DNA from: Dipteris shenzhenensis
Lineage: Eukaryota > Polypodiophyta > Polypodiopsida > Gleicheniales
Strand: one strand, 5' to 3'
Assembly (NCBI GenBank): GCA_047967505.1
Contig: CM106539.1
Length of the DNA: 64,000 bases
Shown here: positions 1 through 12,001 of the stretch, piece by piece
Layout of the letters: each line of letters begins with the position of its first letter
How positions within the stretch are numbered: the stretch's first letter is position 1
Notes under the pieces: model-generated
Database searches by the model: none
What the model was told of the DNA's origin: nothing
What the model saw: the letters and a program-made list of their open reading frames with translations, nothing else
Program-made: the position numbers and the translations under genes

Positions 1-612
1 CACCCCCTCCAAAGCTGGGGGAGCTTGGCCTTTTTTGGAAGCAAGGCTTCCAAATAAGGCTGCCCTGCTCCCTATATAGAAGGGGCAGGGTACCAGCCTA
101 CCCACAGCCTCGCCTAGTGCCTTGTAGCTGCCCCTCGAGTCGCGTGCCTGCCTGCACCAGCCTGCTTCAGCCTGTCCGTACCTGCGCCAGCCCTGCAACA
201 GCACCGTACAGCTGCGCCAGCCTGCGTCAGCCATCGCCATCCGTACGGATCTGCATCAGTACCGTACGGATCTGCATCAGCACCGTACAGCTGCGAACCC
301 TGCCTGTGTCAGCACCTCCTGCATCGCACCTGTACCTGCAGATTGTACGGATGCCGTATAGCCACGTCAGCAACTGTACGGCCTGCGTCAGCAGATCGTA
401 CAGCCACGTCAGCAGCTCGTTCGGCGCAGGATTTCGCACGTGCATCCGGTAGCGGGTTCAGCGAAATTTGGGGATTCGTGGGCTTTCGGTTCGCGTTCCA
501 ACATCTCTTTCCGTCGGCATCTCTTGGGACGGTTTTCCTCTGCTCCATTCTCCTTTGCGCTTCGTTTCAGTCAGTTATCTCTCTCAGTTTATATTCAGTT
601 CAGATTTCAGTT
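1..612 (+). other. 5' leader or LTR-like region of the gypsy element
   Basis: GC-rich DNA before gag. A TATA-like CTATATAG at 72-79 followed by GC-rich sequence looks like an LTR promoter. I find no tRNA-Met type primer binding site, and the sequence does not resemble the 3' LTR at 5067-5603. It may be a divergent LTR, a long leader, or a recombinant. Confidence 0.4.
117..445 (+). repeat. degenerate short tandem repeat in the gypsy leader
   Basis: Variants of a motif of roughly 18-24 bases, around CGTACGGATCTGCATCAG and CGTACAGCCACGTCAGCA, recur at least eight times. The open frames here on both strands are by-products of the repeat. Confidence 0.6.
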
Positions 613-3600
613 ATGTCTGATGCTGCAAATCCCAAGTTCACCATGGGAGAGCAGGATTTGGATTATACTCCTGTGGGAGAGGAGGATCAGGGCCTTCAGT
701 GAATTTACGACTGCTCTAGATGGAAAATTCGAGCAGGTCAATGCTAATCAAACGGGGTTGACACAGCAACTCCAGGGGATTCAAGCTACTCTCACCCTTC
801 TGGCTAGCACTGTGCAGGCACTCACACATGTGGATGCTATGGCTTCAGTGCTAGGCCCGAATATAACTCCAGACCCTTTTCCGGGCGACCAAAAGTCTAG
901 AATGAAAGAAGTAGTTGACACTTGGTTACACAAGTGGCAGGTACACTTTCAGTTCCACCCATACCCAGATGAGAAGAAGATCCAGCTTGCAGCGGGGTTC
1001 ATGTCAGGTAAAGCATTGCTATGGTGGAAGGAACTCCAGCCTAAGCCCGATACATGGACAGATTTTGAAGGGGTCTTCAGGAAGGAGTTCCTGAAGAAGG
1101 AGGATGATTACGATATCGTTGGCAAGCTCAAAGCCCTCGATATGTCAAAATTAAACTTGACCTTTGAAGTTTATCTTCAAATATTTCGGGATCTGCAAAC
1201 CAGGGCCACTAAGATGGATCCAGTGACCTTGTTAGGTTTCTTCGTGGATGGTTTGCCAGACTCCTACAAGTTGCAGATAAAGAACAACAAATGCACAACG
1301 TTGTAGGAGGCCATGACTTATGCGCGCATATACGATGATACCATGGCCGGTACCAAAGCAACCACAGTTACCGACACGAGTGGAAAGAACAAACGCAAGT
1401 TCTTTCAGCATACGACTGGTATTGGGGAGACGAAGTCTACGGACAACGCCTCCAAGAAAAACTTGACTCCAGCAAAGAATGGTAAAGCCCGTTTCCTTCG
1501 CACTCTGAGGCTCAAGAAAGGACGATGCTTCTATTGCGAGGAGTGGGGCCACACAAAGAATGAGTGTCCCAAGCGTAAGAACCAAAAGTTGGTGCTTGGA
1601 CCGAAGCTCCAGGCGGGTCCACGTACCGCAGCCAAGGGAGCGAACCAAGTCACGATGACAGGTATTTCAGTAAATGTCATTACCTGCCCACTCTCTTGTA
1701 ATTGTACTTTCAATACTTCGTTGTTTGGTTCCCATGATCTTTTCCGAGTTTATGGAGAAGTTAGGGACCAACAGGTTCACATTCTCTTTGATCCGGGCAG
1801 CTCTCACAATTTTGTTAATTACAAATTTGTGCAGAAGATGGGGCTGTCCACAGTACCTAGCGACCACACCTATGAGGTGCAGCTTCCAGCTGGGAAGCAG
1901 TTTTGGGATTGCAAGGTTGAAGCGCTTCCTATCCGGATTCAGGCCTACACGGGAGCTCTTACATGTTATGTTATGCATCTGGAGCATGTAGACTTGTTGA
2001 TCGGGATAGAGTGGTTTAAAACCCATAATATTCAGATCGGATGGACGGAGCATACGCTTTCTTTTGTAGATAAGGACACCCAATTTTGTATTCAGTGTGA
2101 TAAAATTCCCTCTTCTCAGGGACCTATTGTATCTGCGATGCAGCTTCGGAATATATTAAACAATTCTCATTATGATGTCTATCAGTGTGTTTTGATTCCA
2201 CTTTCTTCATTTGTTGTTTCTGTAATTAACAAAAATGAATTAAGTGTGTTTGAACACCGTGAATTGAGAATGTTGTTAGATAATTTTAAGGACGTATTCC
2301 CAGCTCAATTGCCGGAAGGTTTACCTTTAGAACGGGCAGTAGATCATCGCATAGACTTAGTCCCAGGGGCTCAACCTATCAGTGTACCACCTTATAGGAT
2401 GAGCCAAGTAGAGGAGGATGAGTTAGCTAGCCAGCTGCAGGATTACCTGAATATGGGCTATATTCGCCCAAGTAAATCACCTTGGGGTGCACCTGTCCTC
2501 TTAAGAAAGAAGAAAGATTCTTCGTGGAGAATGTGTATAGATTATAAACTATTAAATAAAGTCACAATTAAGAACCGCTATCCTTTACCTCGTTCCGATG
2601 ATTTGATAGACCGTTTGGCCGGAGCGAAGTATTTCACTAAGATTGATTTGCGTACGGGTTATCATCAAATCCGTATCTATGCTAAACACATAGATAGGAC
2701 CGCATTCCGGACTAGGTATGGTCATTACGAGTTCCTCGTATTACCTTTTGGTTTGACCAATGCTCCTGCTACTTTTCAGCAGATGATGAACGATTTGTTC
2801 AGGGATTTTCTGGGCAAATTTGTTGTAGTGTTCTTAGATGACATCTTGGTATATAGTAAAACGCTTGAGGATCACATAGGACACCTTCGGGTTGTCTTAG
2901 TTGTTCTAAGACACCAGAAGGTTTTAGAATGGCCTATCCCTCAGACTGTGAAACAACTTCGTTCTTTCCTAGGATTTACGGTATTTCTTCGGAAATCTGT
3001 GCGTGATTATTCACATATCACGGCACCCCTGACAAACATATTGAAAGGTCGTGGACGCAGGTCTACCCAGCCGATCTCTTGGAATGATGCAATGAACAAG
3101 GCTTTTGAAACCTTGAAGTTTTCTATCAAGGAAGCACCCGTTCTTGCATTACCCGATCCTACTCGGCCTTATGTTTTAGAGGCCGATGCGAGCAATTATG
3201 CGATTGGGGCAGCTCTATTCCAAGAGGGCAGACCTGTAGCTTTCGAGAGTAAGAAGCTAGACGACACTCAATATCGTTGGCCCACATTTGAGAAGGAACT
3301 TTATGCTATAGTGTATGCTCTTAAGGTTTGGAGACACCACTTGTATGGTTCAAAGTTCCTTGTATTGACTGATCACCAGTCAATTAAGTATGTGTGTGAT
3401 GGATCAGAATTGAGGGGAAGGAAAGCTAGATGGGCAGAATTAATGCAAGATTTTGATTTCGAAATACGTTATCGTAAGGGTTCGTTGAATAGTGTGGCGG
3501 ATGCCTTAAGTCGAGTTAAGTTTGTAAATGCTCTGTCATTTACGGAAATATCCTCAGACCTATTTCAATCCTTGAGAGGGCTATACGCAACTGATAGTCA

Positions 3601-3619
3601 TTTCAGTTCTTATTGGTAG
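613..3619 (+). pseudogene. gypsy gag-protease-RT-RNase H (broken)
   Basis: Gag likely starts at the ATG at 613 (MSDAANPKF) and shifts frame near 690-700 into the main frame. Visible in order: gag core with DTWLHKWQVHF and LLWWKELQP; a TAG stop at 1304-1306; CCHC zinc knuckle [14 protein letters not shown] near 1527; aspartic protease [10 protein letters not shown] near 1785; RT with [16 protein letters not shown] and catalytic FLDD near 2833; RNase H with EADAS, FEKEL and LTDHQS; and NSVADALSR. The RT connection is shortened: after [13 protein letters not shown] the protein jumps directly to VLEWPIPQ, losing roughly 40 residues normally found between them in this family. The reading ends at TAG 3617-3619, and integrase follows in the same frame. 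A nonfunctional polyprotein is certain; the exact gag start is not. Confidence 0.9.
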
Positions 3620-5053
3620 AGAGTCCAGGATGGGAGCTCCGTGGTTGACCAGGACTCAGGGATTGTGCCACCTACGGTACAGGCGGCGGGAGGTCAGTGG
3701 ATGATTAGGAACGGCTTGCTGTTCCGGAATGAAAAGATTTGTGTGCCTGATGTTTTGGACCTTAAATCCAAGATTCTCTGGGAGTGTCATGATGCTCCTA
3801 GTGCTGGACATCCGGGTATACATAGGACTCTGTCTCTTGTGAAGCATACCTTTTATTGGCCTAAGATGCGTGCATTTATAGAGAACTATGTAGTAGGTTG
3901 CCGGGTTTGTCAGGTTACTAAGGCCGAACGCCTTAGAAGCGCGGGCTTATTACAGCCATTACAGATTCCAGGTAATAAATGGGAAAGTATTTCCATGGAT
4001 TTTATTACTGGTTTGCCTCGAACACGCAAGGGTCATGACTCCATTTGGGTCATAGTAGACGGTTTGACAAAAATGGCTAGATTCTTACCTACTAGAACAA
4101 CTATTTCAGCTGTTCAGCTGGCTCACGAGTTTGTGGACCACTTGTTTAAGCTGTATGGTTTGCCATCTGACATAGTCAGTGACAGGGACTCAAAGTTTAC
4201 AAGTAACTTTTGGACACTTGTATTTGAGAAGTTGGAAACTACTCTAAGTATGAGTTCCTCGGATCATGCACAATCCGATGGCAATACAGAGAAGGTCAAC
4301 CAGTTGGTTGAAGACATGCTTCGGGCATATGTATCTAAGAGACAGTCTTCATGGGAAGATTATCTACCTATGATTGAATTTGCTTACAACAGTGCAAAGC
4401 ATTCTAGTATGGGTTACAGTCCTTTTATGCTTATGTACGGGTTTCAACCTAAGTCACCAGTTATGGTTGGATTAAAAGGGATTCAAAATGATGCTGCTAA
4501 GAACTTCTTGCTAGATATGCAGGAAATGTTGCAGTTTGCCAAGGAGTCTATTAGAAGTGCCCAAGATTGGGACAGATTTTATGCTAATAGACATCGTTCA
4601 CCTAGAGAGTTCTCTGAAGGAACGATGGTATATTTGCGAATTCCTAAAGAATCCAAGAGCCTAAGTACTGGTTTGGTTCCGAAATTATCCCCCAGATACT
4701 CTGGCCCATTCAAGGTCATTAAAAGAATTGGACCAGTTGCATATCGACTAGAATTTCCTCCTGATGTTAAAGTCCATCCAGTCTTTCATGTCAGTAGACT
4801 GAAAGAAGTTTTGGGTGCGGAAGATCAACTTGTTTCTCCTCATGAGATTATAGGAGTTACAGATTTGACTTTTATTCCTCACGAACCTGAGTGTATTCTT
4901 GAATTTCGTGAAAGACAGATTCGAAATAGAACTATCACGGAATACAAGATCAAGTGGAAGGATCGTGTTGAGGAGGATGCAACATGGGAGACATTACAAA
5001 ACCTCCAAAGAACATTCCCGGGTTTTTTAGCGAACTCAGGAGTGAGTTCTTAG
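3620..5053 (+). pseudogene. gypsy integrase with C-terminal chromodomain
   Basis: This continues the polyprotein frame after the 3617 stop. The zinc-binding N-terminus shows CHDAPSAGHPGIHRT and GCRVCQ (HHCC). The catalytic core carries SMDFITGLP, IVSDRDSKF and a glutamate in GNTEKVNQ, consistent with D,D35E. Then comes SGPFKVIKRIGPVAYRL, the GPY/F module, and near 4890-5010 a chromodomain (CILEFRERQIRNRT, then IKWK and ATWE), which in this group directs integration to modified chromatin. This 3' half is open, but it cannot be made by normal translation because of the upstream stops. Confidence 0.9.
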
Positions 5054-5066
5054 AGGAGGGGGAGTA

Positions 5067-5603
5067 TGTCATGTGCACGGATTGGTATCTAACGTGTACT
5101 AGGTACACAGGACTAGCTCGGGTTAGCCTGGGGAGGCTTAGAGCTAGGCAGGCTTGATTCTCGGGTTGAGTGGCAAGGGTACGGACTATTTATGGGTCTT
5201 CGCTATTTTTGGCGCTCGGGGCCCGAGTCTATAAAAGGGGCCCAGAGGGTTCAGTTCTCAGTGTGCAGTTGGGATTGTGCAGTTGGGAGCAAGTCTCGTT
5301 CCCAGGTGCCAGGTCTGATCCTGGATTGAGTCGCGGACGCGCGCCTGCATCTTAGCGTAGCCCAAGGCCCAGTGGCAGATCCAGGGCTTCACAGCGCCAC
5401 CTGGTGGTATGGGACACCAGGCTGGTTTGGATCTGATTGGGAGTTCGTGCCAGTAGCTCAGCTCGTGGCTCGGAGGGGACATCTTCTGATTCGGGATCAC
5501 ATCCCGTAGATGTCATGGTTGGGTGGTGAGCAGCCTGCTCAGATCTGATGTTGTGTGTGGTTGTTTTGCAGATCAGGGGTTTCAGGAGTGCTGGGACATG
5601 TCA
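5067..5603 (+). repeat. 3' LTR of the gypsy element
   Basis: It begins TGTCATGTGC directly after a purine tract (GAGGAGGGGGAGTA) and the integrase stop, and plausibly ends in ACATGTCA at 5603. A TATA box TATAAAA lies at 5230-5236. The right boundary is a judgement because no second LTR copy is in the window for comparison. Confidence 0.65.
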
Positions 5604-6250
5604 GTATTGTATATGTGCAAATACTAACCAATGTGTGTGAAACAGGACTTCTACTAAAGTCAGTTAGCAGTAACTAGTTTAGGGTAAACTGAGATACTAG
5701 ACAGCAAGATTAGCAGAAATAGAAGGGAGAGAGAGGGGGAGTCACTCTTACTAGGAAGAGGGCATGGGAAGTGATATCTCCCACGGGGCTGGCTAGCTTG
5801 ATGCTAGATTTAGTCCTTGCATGTACAGCTAGTAAGCTGATGCTTGAATGTTCCAAACTCATAGAGTAAATCTGAATTGTATTGATCATGAATGCCTTGC
5901 AAATACAGCTGAGCCCCTTTTTATAGGTCTAGGAAATTGGGCCAGCACACAATTTTATATGGGATAATGCAGCAGTGGTGTTGCGTTGCAAGCCTTCATG
6001 CAACCCTAATAACACTACTAAGTGTACAAGGAAAATACTAGATTGTTTATAATTAGTGGGACTTTTTTATAGACTAACACAGCCCATTACTTAGCTGACT
6101 GCTAAACTAAAACCCACTATTGTTACAGTGTGTGCAGGGTGGACTGGGAACCATTCAAAGCCTCTGTGATCTAGATCTCGATGTGCTCGCCAAAATCTCC
6201 CATGAAGTATCCACACAGGCATGTGCAGGTCTATAAGAAGAGCCAGGAAT
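5604..6250. other. no gene recognised
   Basis: Unassigned sequence right of the gypsy LTR, with short purine-rich runs near 5725-5745. No convincing coding region. Confidence 0.5.
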
Positions 6251-6360
6251 GTATCACTTCTTTTCTTTTGGGAGAGGATGGGGATGAAATAGCATGGGGA
6301 GAGAGGTATCACTTCTTTTCTTTTGGGAGAGGATGAGGATGAAATAGCATGGGGATAGAT
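6251..6360. repeat. 55-bp tandem duplication
   Basis: Two nearly identical 55-base units (6251-6305, 6306-6360), each containing GTATCACTTCTTTTCTTTTG and GATGAAATAGCATGGGGA. The minus-strand open frame across them is incidental. Confidence 0.9.
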
Positions 6361-7112
6361 CGTTAGCATAAGCGGGTAGACCTTCCTCCAACACCTCTGG
6401 TTCAATCATGAACATGTCTTTTGGATCTTTGTCGGAGTCACGTAGTCCTCGAAGAAGTTATGACCCAAGAAATAGAACCTAGTCTACCTCACTATTATTA
6501 AGGTCACTGTATTGCTTATATAGATCATGTAGCTATTATACTAACTCTTCTTTCGTGTGAGTTCTTCTAACCAATGGTGCTGCTACTTTTGGCACGCTAC
6601 CTCCTTTCGGGCCTTGTTCATGGCACCAAGACCTCGAATTTCTCTCTCATGAAAGCATACTGGCATTGCAGCACGGGTGGTGGAACTTTGGGCGTCGGCT
6701 TAACTCCCCCTCTACTCAATTCTCCGCTTGCCATCCTTCATGGAATCAAAGTAAACATTACATTTCAAATTTTAAATGAAATTTGTCATAAAAAAGAGAT
6801 GTGAAATTCCTTTTCCCAACTCGGCATCCTCTCTACCACTGGAGAAAACCTAGTGACAACTGAGGCAGGTAGACCCTATGGTCAGCCGAGACCGCCAGCG
6901 CACACATACATGTCACCATTTGGGACTTCTCCTAAGAAAATAAAGAGTAATCTTTATTAGAATTGACTTCGGTCAAAGAATGGTGAAGTTGGTTAACCAG
7001 GAATAAGTTTTATTGTTTTACTTTTGCCCTGCATTGGTAGAAAGAGGACTGGGGACGTCCACAAGGGACTAGAAATAGTCCAAGAACTAGGAATGCATGC
7101 ATTTCGCTAACT
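6361..7112. other. no gene recognised
   Basis: Unassigned DNA. The open frame at 6574-6804 has no recognisable motif. Confidence 0.5.
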
Positions 7113-7553
7113 TGTAATGGGTTAGTGCTGGAATTTGTTCGTTTAATGTGTAGGACCTAAGAGAGTGCAAAAGGGACTCAAGATTGGGGAGAAAACCACA
7201 AAAAGCAGGTCCCCCAAGGCTCTTAAGCAAGGACAAGGGGGCATCTCTTTAAAAGAGGGCCCACAAGACTAAAAAGACACCTGAAGCCTCCAATTTAGGA
7301 AGAAAATCCAGAAAGCTTAGCTTTTATGAAAAAGTAGCTTTTAGAAAGCACACCCTATCTTTTTGCTAGGCCTAGTCTATAAAAGAAAGGCCTCTGGCCT
7401 CCCAGATGTATTCAGAATTGTACTCTGTTCTATGCCCTTTCAAGAGCCAGTTGTACAAAGACTATTCTATTGCAATAAAGATCTTCGGGGGGGTCCAGCC
7501 CTTATTTCTGGGCCCTAGTGCTGTGTTTTTCTCCTTACCCTTCTCTCCCAACA
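7113..7553 (+). repeat. possible solo LTR
   Basis: The segment could begin TGTAATGGG and end CCCAACA. It holds a TATA box TATAAAAG at 7378-7385 and, about 95 bases later, AATAAA at 7474-7479, the usual promoter and polyadenylation layout of a plant LTR. No second copy, primer site or target duplication was found, so the limits are tentative. Confidence 0.35.
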
Positions 7554-8281
7554 CTCTATCTAATTGGTGATTCAACTTCCACAGCTCCAGCATGTATCTC
7601 GAGAAGTGTACGGATTTTCCAGCTCCAGGTTACATACCACCTCAACCATCATACAGGCCTTATTGCTTTCTAGTCATATACCAGATAACGTTTTGCTTAG
7701 AATTTTATTGTTATCAAAGTTAAGTCCAGGATTTAATTCAGAAGCCAGTCATTTCACGTTCTCATGCTTGTTCCCATTCTGTGTGACTATGCCTTGAGAG
7801 GCAAGGATCCGGCCACAAAGACGTTGGTTCTTGAAGCCCCTCCAGAATGGAGGACAGGTAGATGGCTCAGCATATTAGAGAATGATGGGTTCCTAAGACT
7901 TAAGCCTATGCCCCCTAATGTTATGCCATTAGTCTTCCAACTCATGGGTCAGATGGAAATCCTATCAACGGTATTCCTGTTGTGGTTGTCATTGGGCATG
8001 TGCTCGCTTCAAATGCTCTCATGAAATTGACTAAGTACTAATAACGTTCTCTTGGGAAATTCATGTCTTCTGTAACTGTCCTGGTGTAAACTTGTAGTTC
8101 AGTATATCATTGGCTTTTCAATCACGACTGCAGTTTTAGTCTTCCCAATTTTGTCATGTCTGTAGTTTTGGTCGTAATGGGATCAATTTATCTGCAGATG
8201 GTATCCAGGATCCATCACCGATTTTCACTGCATTTCAGTTGTAATGGCATGTGCCTCATCCACTTCATTTTTTAAATTACG
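7554..8281. other. unassigned, with short coding-like stretches
   Basis: Short open stretches read like proline-rich protein (FPAPGYIPPQPSYRP near 7617; ALRGKDPATKTLVLEAPPEW near 7791), but they lie in different frames and are interrupted. They may be fragments of the same decayed gene as 8700-8931. I cannot name it. Confidence 0.25.
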
Positions 8282-8385
8282 AATTATGTTATGTCTGTAA
8301 TTTGGGTTGATCTGTGGATGGGATATAATACCCAATTATGTTATGTCTGTAATTTGGGTTGATCTGTGGATGGGATATAATACCC
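8282..8385. repeat. 52-bp tandem duplication
   Basis: Two essentially identical 52-base units (8282-8333, 8334-8385) around GTTATGTCTGTAATTTGGG. A more divergent relative lies upstream near 8150-8205. Confidence 0.9.
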
Positions 8386-8654
8386 AATTCGTGAATGCTG
8401 AACTTAGTTTGTTGCTTTGTTGCTCATCTCATCTGCTTCCCCTCTCGATCACCACTGCGCTTAACTCGGGCAGGGGTGATTCCAACTTCCTGGACACTTT
8501 CAGATTAAAGTCTGCTGTCTGCAAGGAGAACTGGGATTTTTGTTAAGGTCTGACGTCAGAAGTTTCTGGTCTTTAATTTTCATTTTATCGAGCTCCAAGA
8601 TTGTCCAAAATTTCAAACAGCCTTTTTATGAACGGACTCATGCACGTGCACAAG

Positions 8655-8655
<1 letters not shown>

Positions 8656-8693
<38 letters not shown>
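8656..8693. repeat. (GA)n microsatellite
   Basis: Uninterrupted AG/GA dinucleotide run directly before a proline-rich coding-like fragment. Confidence 0.95.
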
Positions 8694-8696
<3 letters not shown>

Positions 8697-8699
8697 CTC

Positions 8700-8931
8700 A
8701 AGGTCTTGGCATTGGCAGTTGCCGCCAGCACCCCCTCCTCCTCCAGTTATGCCTGCTGTTGCTCTGGAGAATGTTACTTCTGGCAATGCCACACTGAATG
8801 ATGGCGCTCAAATACAGCCGGCACAGCAACAAATTGGTGGAGTGGATACTTCAACTCTAGGTAAGCAGGTAAACAAGGCCCCATCTATTGAGCAACCCTT
8901 AGCTAAGAGAGTAAAACCAGAGAGACTATGA
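8700..8931 (+). pseudogene. proline-rich coding-like fragment, unknown
   Basis: An open frame reads LPPAPPPPPVMPAVALE, then a polar stretch, and ends QPLAKRVKPERL before a stop at 8929-8931. An AG|GTAAGC splice-donor-like site sits inside at 8859-8866, so this could be an internal exon. No good pyrimidine tract precedes it; a (GA)n run does. The sequence has the composition of a nuclear RNA-processing protein, but I do not recognise a family. Genuine exon, gene fragment and chance are all possible. Confidence 0.25.
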
Positions 8932-8954
8932 TGAGTTTCAGCAGCTACATCCAG

Positions 8955-9200
8955 TTCCTCTTCTATTTCCAATGTGTGCATGTACCCCCACCTGGATCCA
9001 CATGCGTCTATCGATATGCATCCCCACATGCCCTTGTTACTGCAAATTTTTTTCCTCCAAACATACTATTTAATATCACAAGTTATTCCCATTTTCCCAT
9101 TTCTGTCTCCAATTCCTCTTCTATTTTCCACATATTCCCACCTCTGTGCATGTACATCCACTCAAATCCATGTGTGTCTCTCGATATGCATCCCCACATG
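8955..9200. repeat. degenerate ~160-bp direct duplication
   Basis: The block CCAGTTCCTCTTCTATTTCC ... CGATATGCATCCCCACATGCC (8951-9033) recurs as CCAATTCCTCTTCTATTTTCC ... CGATATGCATCCCCACATGCC (9110-9202) with small changes. Confidence 0.75.
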
Positions 9201-9204
9201 CCGT

Positions 9205-9400
9205 TGTGTGCCACAGTTGCAAGTACTTGCATGCATGTGCTTGTGTGGATGCCCACATGCGCTCATGCTTGCATGTGCGTGCACGCACATGCAGTTGCAT
9301 TTTGCAATTGTGGACCACGCCTGTGCGTGCAGGCACTTCTAGTCTTGCATACATGCATGCACACATGTACATGCACATGCACCTGCATGCACACAAGGGG
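9205..9400. repeat. TGCATG-rich alternating purine-pyrimidine tract
   Basis: Dense TGCATG, CATGCA, GCACGCACATGCA and ACATGTACATGCACATGC words on both strands. The overlapping open frames in three or more frames are by-products of the simple sequence. Confidence 0.7.
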
Positions 9401-9440
9401 GCTCCTTTGCAAATTTTGTCTTGGAAGGTAAATTTCTAAT

Positions 9441-11943
9441 TCTTTTGTGAAAAAATACCTATACCTTTCTCGAAATGTTATCCTTTACAATGCCTCAAAT
9501 ATGTTCACTTCAAGTTTTGATTATATGCTCAATCTTGCATAAATGTTCTCTCTTAAAAATGCCATTTATAGAACCATGTGATAATTAGAGAAGGATCTAT
9601 TGGAATATATTTTCACAGCTTGCGTGGGTAATTTGAAATATTTGTTCCTTTTTTTGAAGATGGTAATTACATATGGGGGGAAGTGGGTTTGCATAAGTTC
9701 AAAATCCAGATGGCAAGATGCTTATGTAGTTACTCCATGAATTTCGATTGGCACATGCTTATGTAGTTACTCCATGAAATTCAATTGGCACTTGAAAAGG
9801 CTAAGGAGAAGGATGCATGTGCATGCACGTATGTCTGTTTGTGTGCAAACCTTTGTGAAGGTCAATTGCATGTAAGAATGGGGCTAGTGTGTTTGGTGGT
9901 TGCATGGGTTTGGTCTGTGTGACGTCTTCAATGTGTTTGGATGTGCATTTGTACGTAGAGTGAGGTGTACTTGGGGTTGGACCACGTGTGTAGGCATCCT
10001 ATCTAACATATGGTTAATAGCTTGCACTTAGAATTTTGTTTTGTGGTGGAAACCACATATTCAATTTGCTATCCCACCATCTTGGTTTTGGTTTGCACAT
10101 ATGAAATAGAGGATGAGTATGTTCAACAAAGTTTCCTTGAAGATTTTTGTTTGAGTAGCAGTTGTGATTACCCATTAGAACTTAGCCTTTAGAGGCTTGG
10201 TGTCTAGACTCAACTAGTTTTTGTAAAACCTAAAACAAAAGAAAGAAAGAATGCCTTGAATTGCTTGTTTGAAGTTGAACAGATTTGTCACTCAATTGAT
10301 TTTGCTATTTGGTAAGGAGGTGTGCGCCAATTTTTGTTCATCAATTTCCTTTTTCCTTGAGTTTGTAGGGGGAGTAGTTTGTGGAGGGGTTTCCTTGGAG
10401 TTTTCTTTGAGGTATTCTTGGGAAGAACACACATAAGAAGGAAAATTGTTATATTTTCTTGACACAAGAGTTATAAAAACTAGGCACTTCATTGGAATTT
10501 TTTAAAATATACATTAACAGCTAATGACATCGTGATTTTGCCTCTATTCCACTTGCAAGGATATGTTGTTTTCTAGTATTAGTTTGTATTGAAAGTTTGG
10601 ATTAGCTTTATTTCTACTTGGTCCTCCTGCTTCGAGTTGTTTGAAGGAAGGGTTTTTTAGTGAGCAAATGAATCTTTTCAATAATATTCATAAGGCTTAT
10701 ATTCCCTTTTTTCTTATACTAGATCTTAATGTTATGTGGGGTTAGCTCTACATTGAACATGATCGTTATGCTATCAAGGTTTCATTGATGATGGATCAAA
10801 AGTATCATTTTCAAAGAAATTTAGGAACTAGTAGAGCCACCTTTGAAGGAGGTATTACATCTGAAGCCAATCTAGCTAGCTTGTACCTAATTTAGGTGAC
10901 ATTCACCTAGGTATAACGTGTGTCAGCCTTGAGGATATGAGTTATTGAGCTAACATTAGATGAGCAAGGCTCAAGATTGAGGTTGGGTGTATTGATCCAA
11001 GGATACAAGTGTATTCTAAGCAAGGTGTTGGATAGTCTGGGCTGTTTAGGACATGACCCTCATATTTAGGGTTGCATTACGTCTATCATTGCAAGCATAG
11101 ACGTGATGGGCCTTGGAGTTGTCTTGCTTATGTGATGCATCTTCAAGACCATTCTTATGTCTTATCACAAGAATCTCTAGGTACAAGAATTATAAGTATC
11201 TATTTGGAAACGTAGTATTTATTGCTATAGTCTCTCCATTTTGCATGCACACAAACATTGCAAAAGCATGACAACTTTCTTATTTTTAATTGAGAAGCCT
11301 TTGTTTTGTAAAGATGCAAATTCAACTGTGAGTGATAATCCTCAATGGTGTGGTAGGACCATGCATTGAATCTATGCACCTCTACTACTTTCAACTCCCA
11401 AAGTAGCTTATTGAGGTCAATTGTGATGAGGGATAGCTTGTTTGGCCTCTATGAGCTTATGTAGTCCTTAAAGGTGAACATCTTGCCTTCCCTTCTTAGC
11501 TTGGTTCAAACACTAGAATAGGAGACAAGGCCAACAAATACCCTCCTACACACCACAACACAACAAAACATAAGGGTGAGGCAAACATGACATCTTCCCA
11601 CCTCATTCCCATCCAAAGATAAAAGGAGAATCAATGCCAAAAACTATCCCCTAGACAAAATGTGGACTTGCCTAGCCGGTTCTCCAAACTATGAAAAATA
11701 CCCAATGAAGGCTCACATGTTTGATGAATAGTGATCTACCAATGTGTCACCTAGTATATTGGCCTATATTAGTGATCTTGTAGAGTTTGGAAGAGTAGAA
11801 TGAGATATAATAAATGCATTGGTATTTAGACCACATCACCATTCTTGTCACATAGCATCCCGATGCTTACAAACTAAGAACAATAATGTTCATAAAGATT
11901 ACTTCTACATCTATAATAACAAAGACCAAACGACACATGATTT

Positions 11944-11945
<2 letters not shown>
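9441..11945. other. no gene recognised; one 37-bp duplication
   Basis: AT-rich unassigned DNA. At 9718-9754 and 9755-9791 a 37-base unit (ATGCTTATGTAGTTACTCCA...) is tandemly repeated. The few open frames are short and unlike any family I know. Confidence 0.6.

Positions 11946-11998
<53 letters not shown>
11946..11998. repeat. (CT)n microsatellite
   Basis: Uninterrupted CT run. It is followed at 12025-12130 by loosely repeated AGCCGCT/AGCTC words. Confidence 0.95.

Positions 11999-11999
<1 letters not shown>

Positions 12000-12001
<2 letters not shown>

Larger units (their letters stand above)
1..5603 (+). mobile_element. Ty3/gypsy chromovirus, decayed, left end cut by window
   Basis: The order gag, zinc knuckle, protease, reverse transcriptase, RNase H, integrase, chromodomain, then a polypurine tract and LTR is visible, which defines a Ty3/gypsy element of the chromovirus type. 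The main reading frame runs from about 700 to 5053 with two in-frame TAG stops, plus a frameshift near 690-700 and an internal deletion in the polymerase, so the copy is inactive. The 3' LTR is present. The first 600 bases do not match it by eye, so the 5' LTR either lies left of the window or has been replaced. Confidence 0.9.

Noticed and set aside
1-600. 5' LTR of the gypsy element
   Set aside because: A TATA-like box is present but the sequence does not match the 3' LTR and no primer site follows, so I do not call it an LTR.
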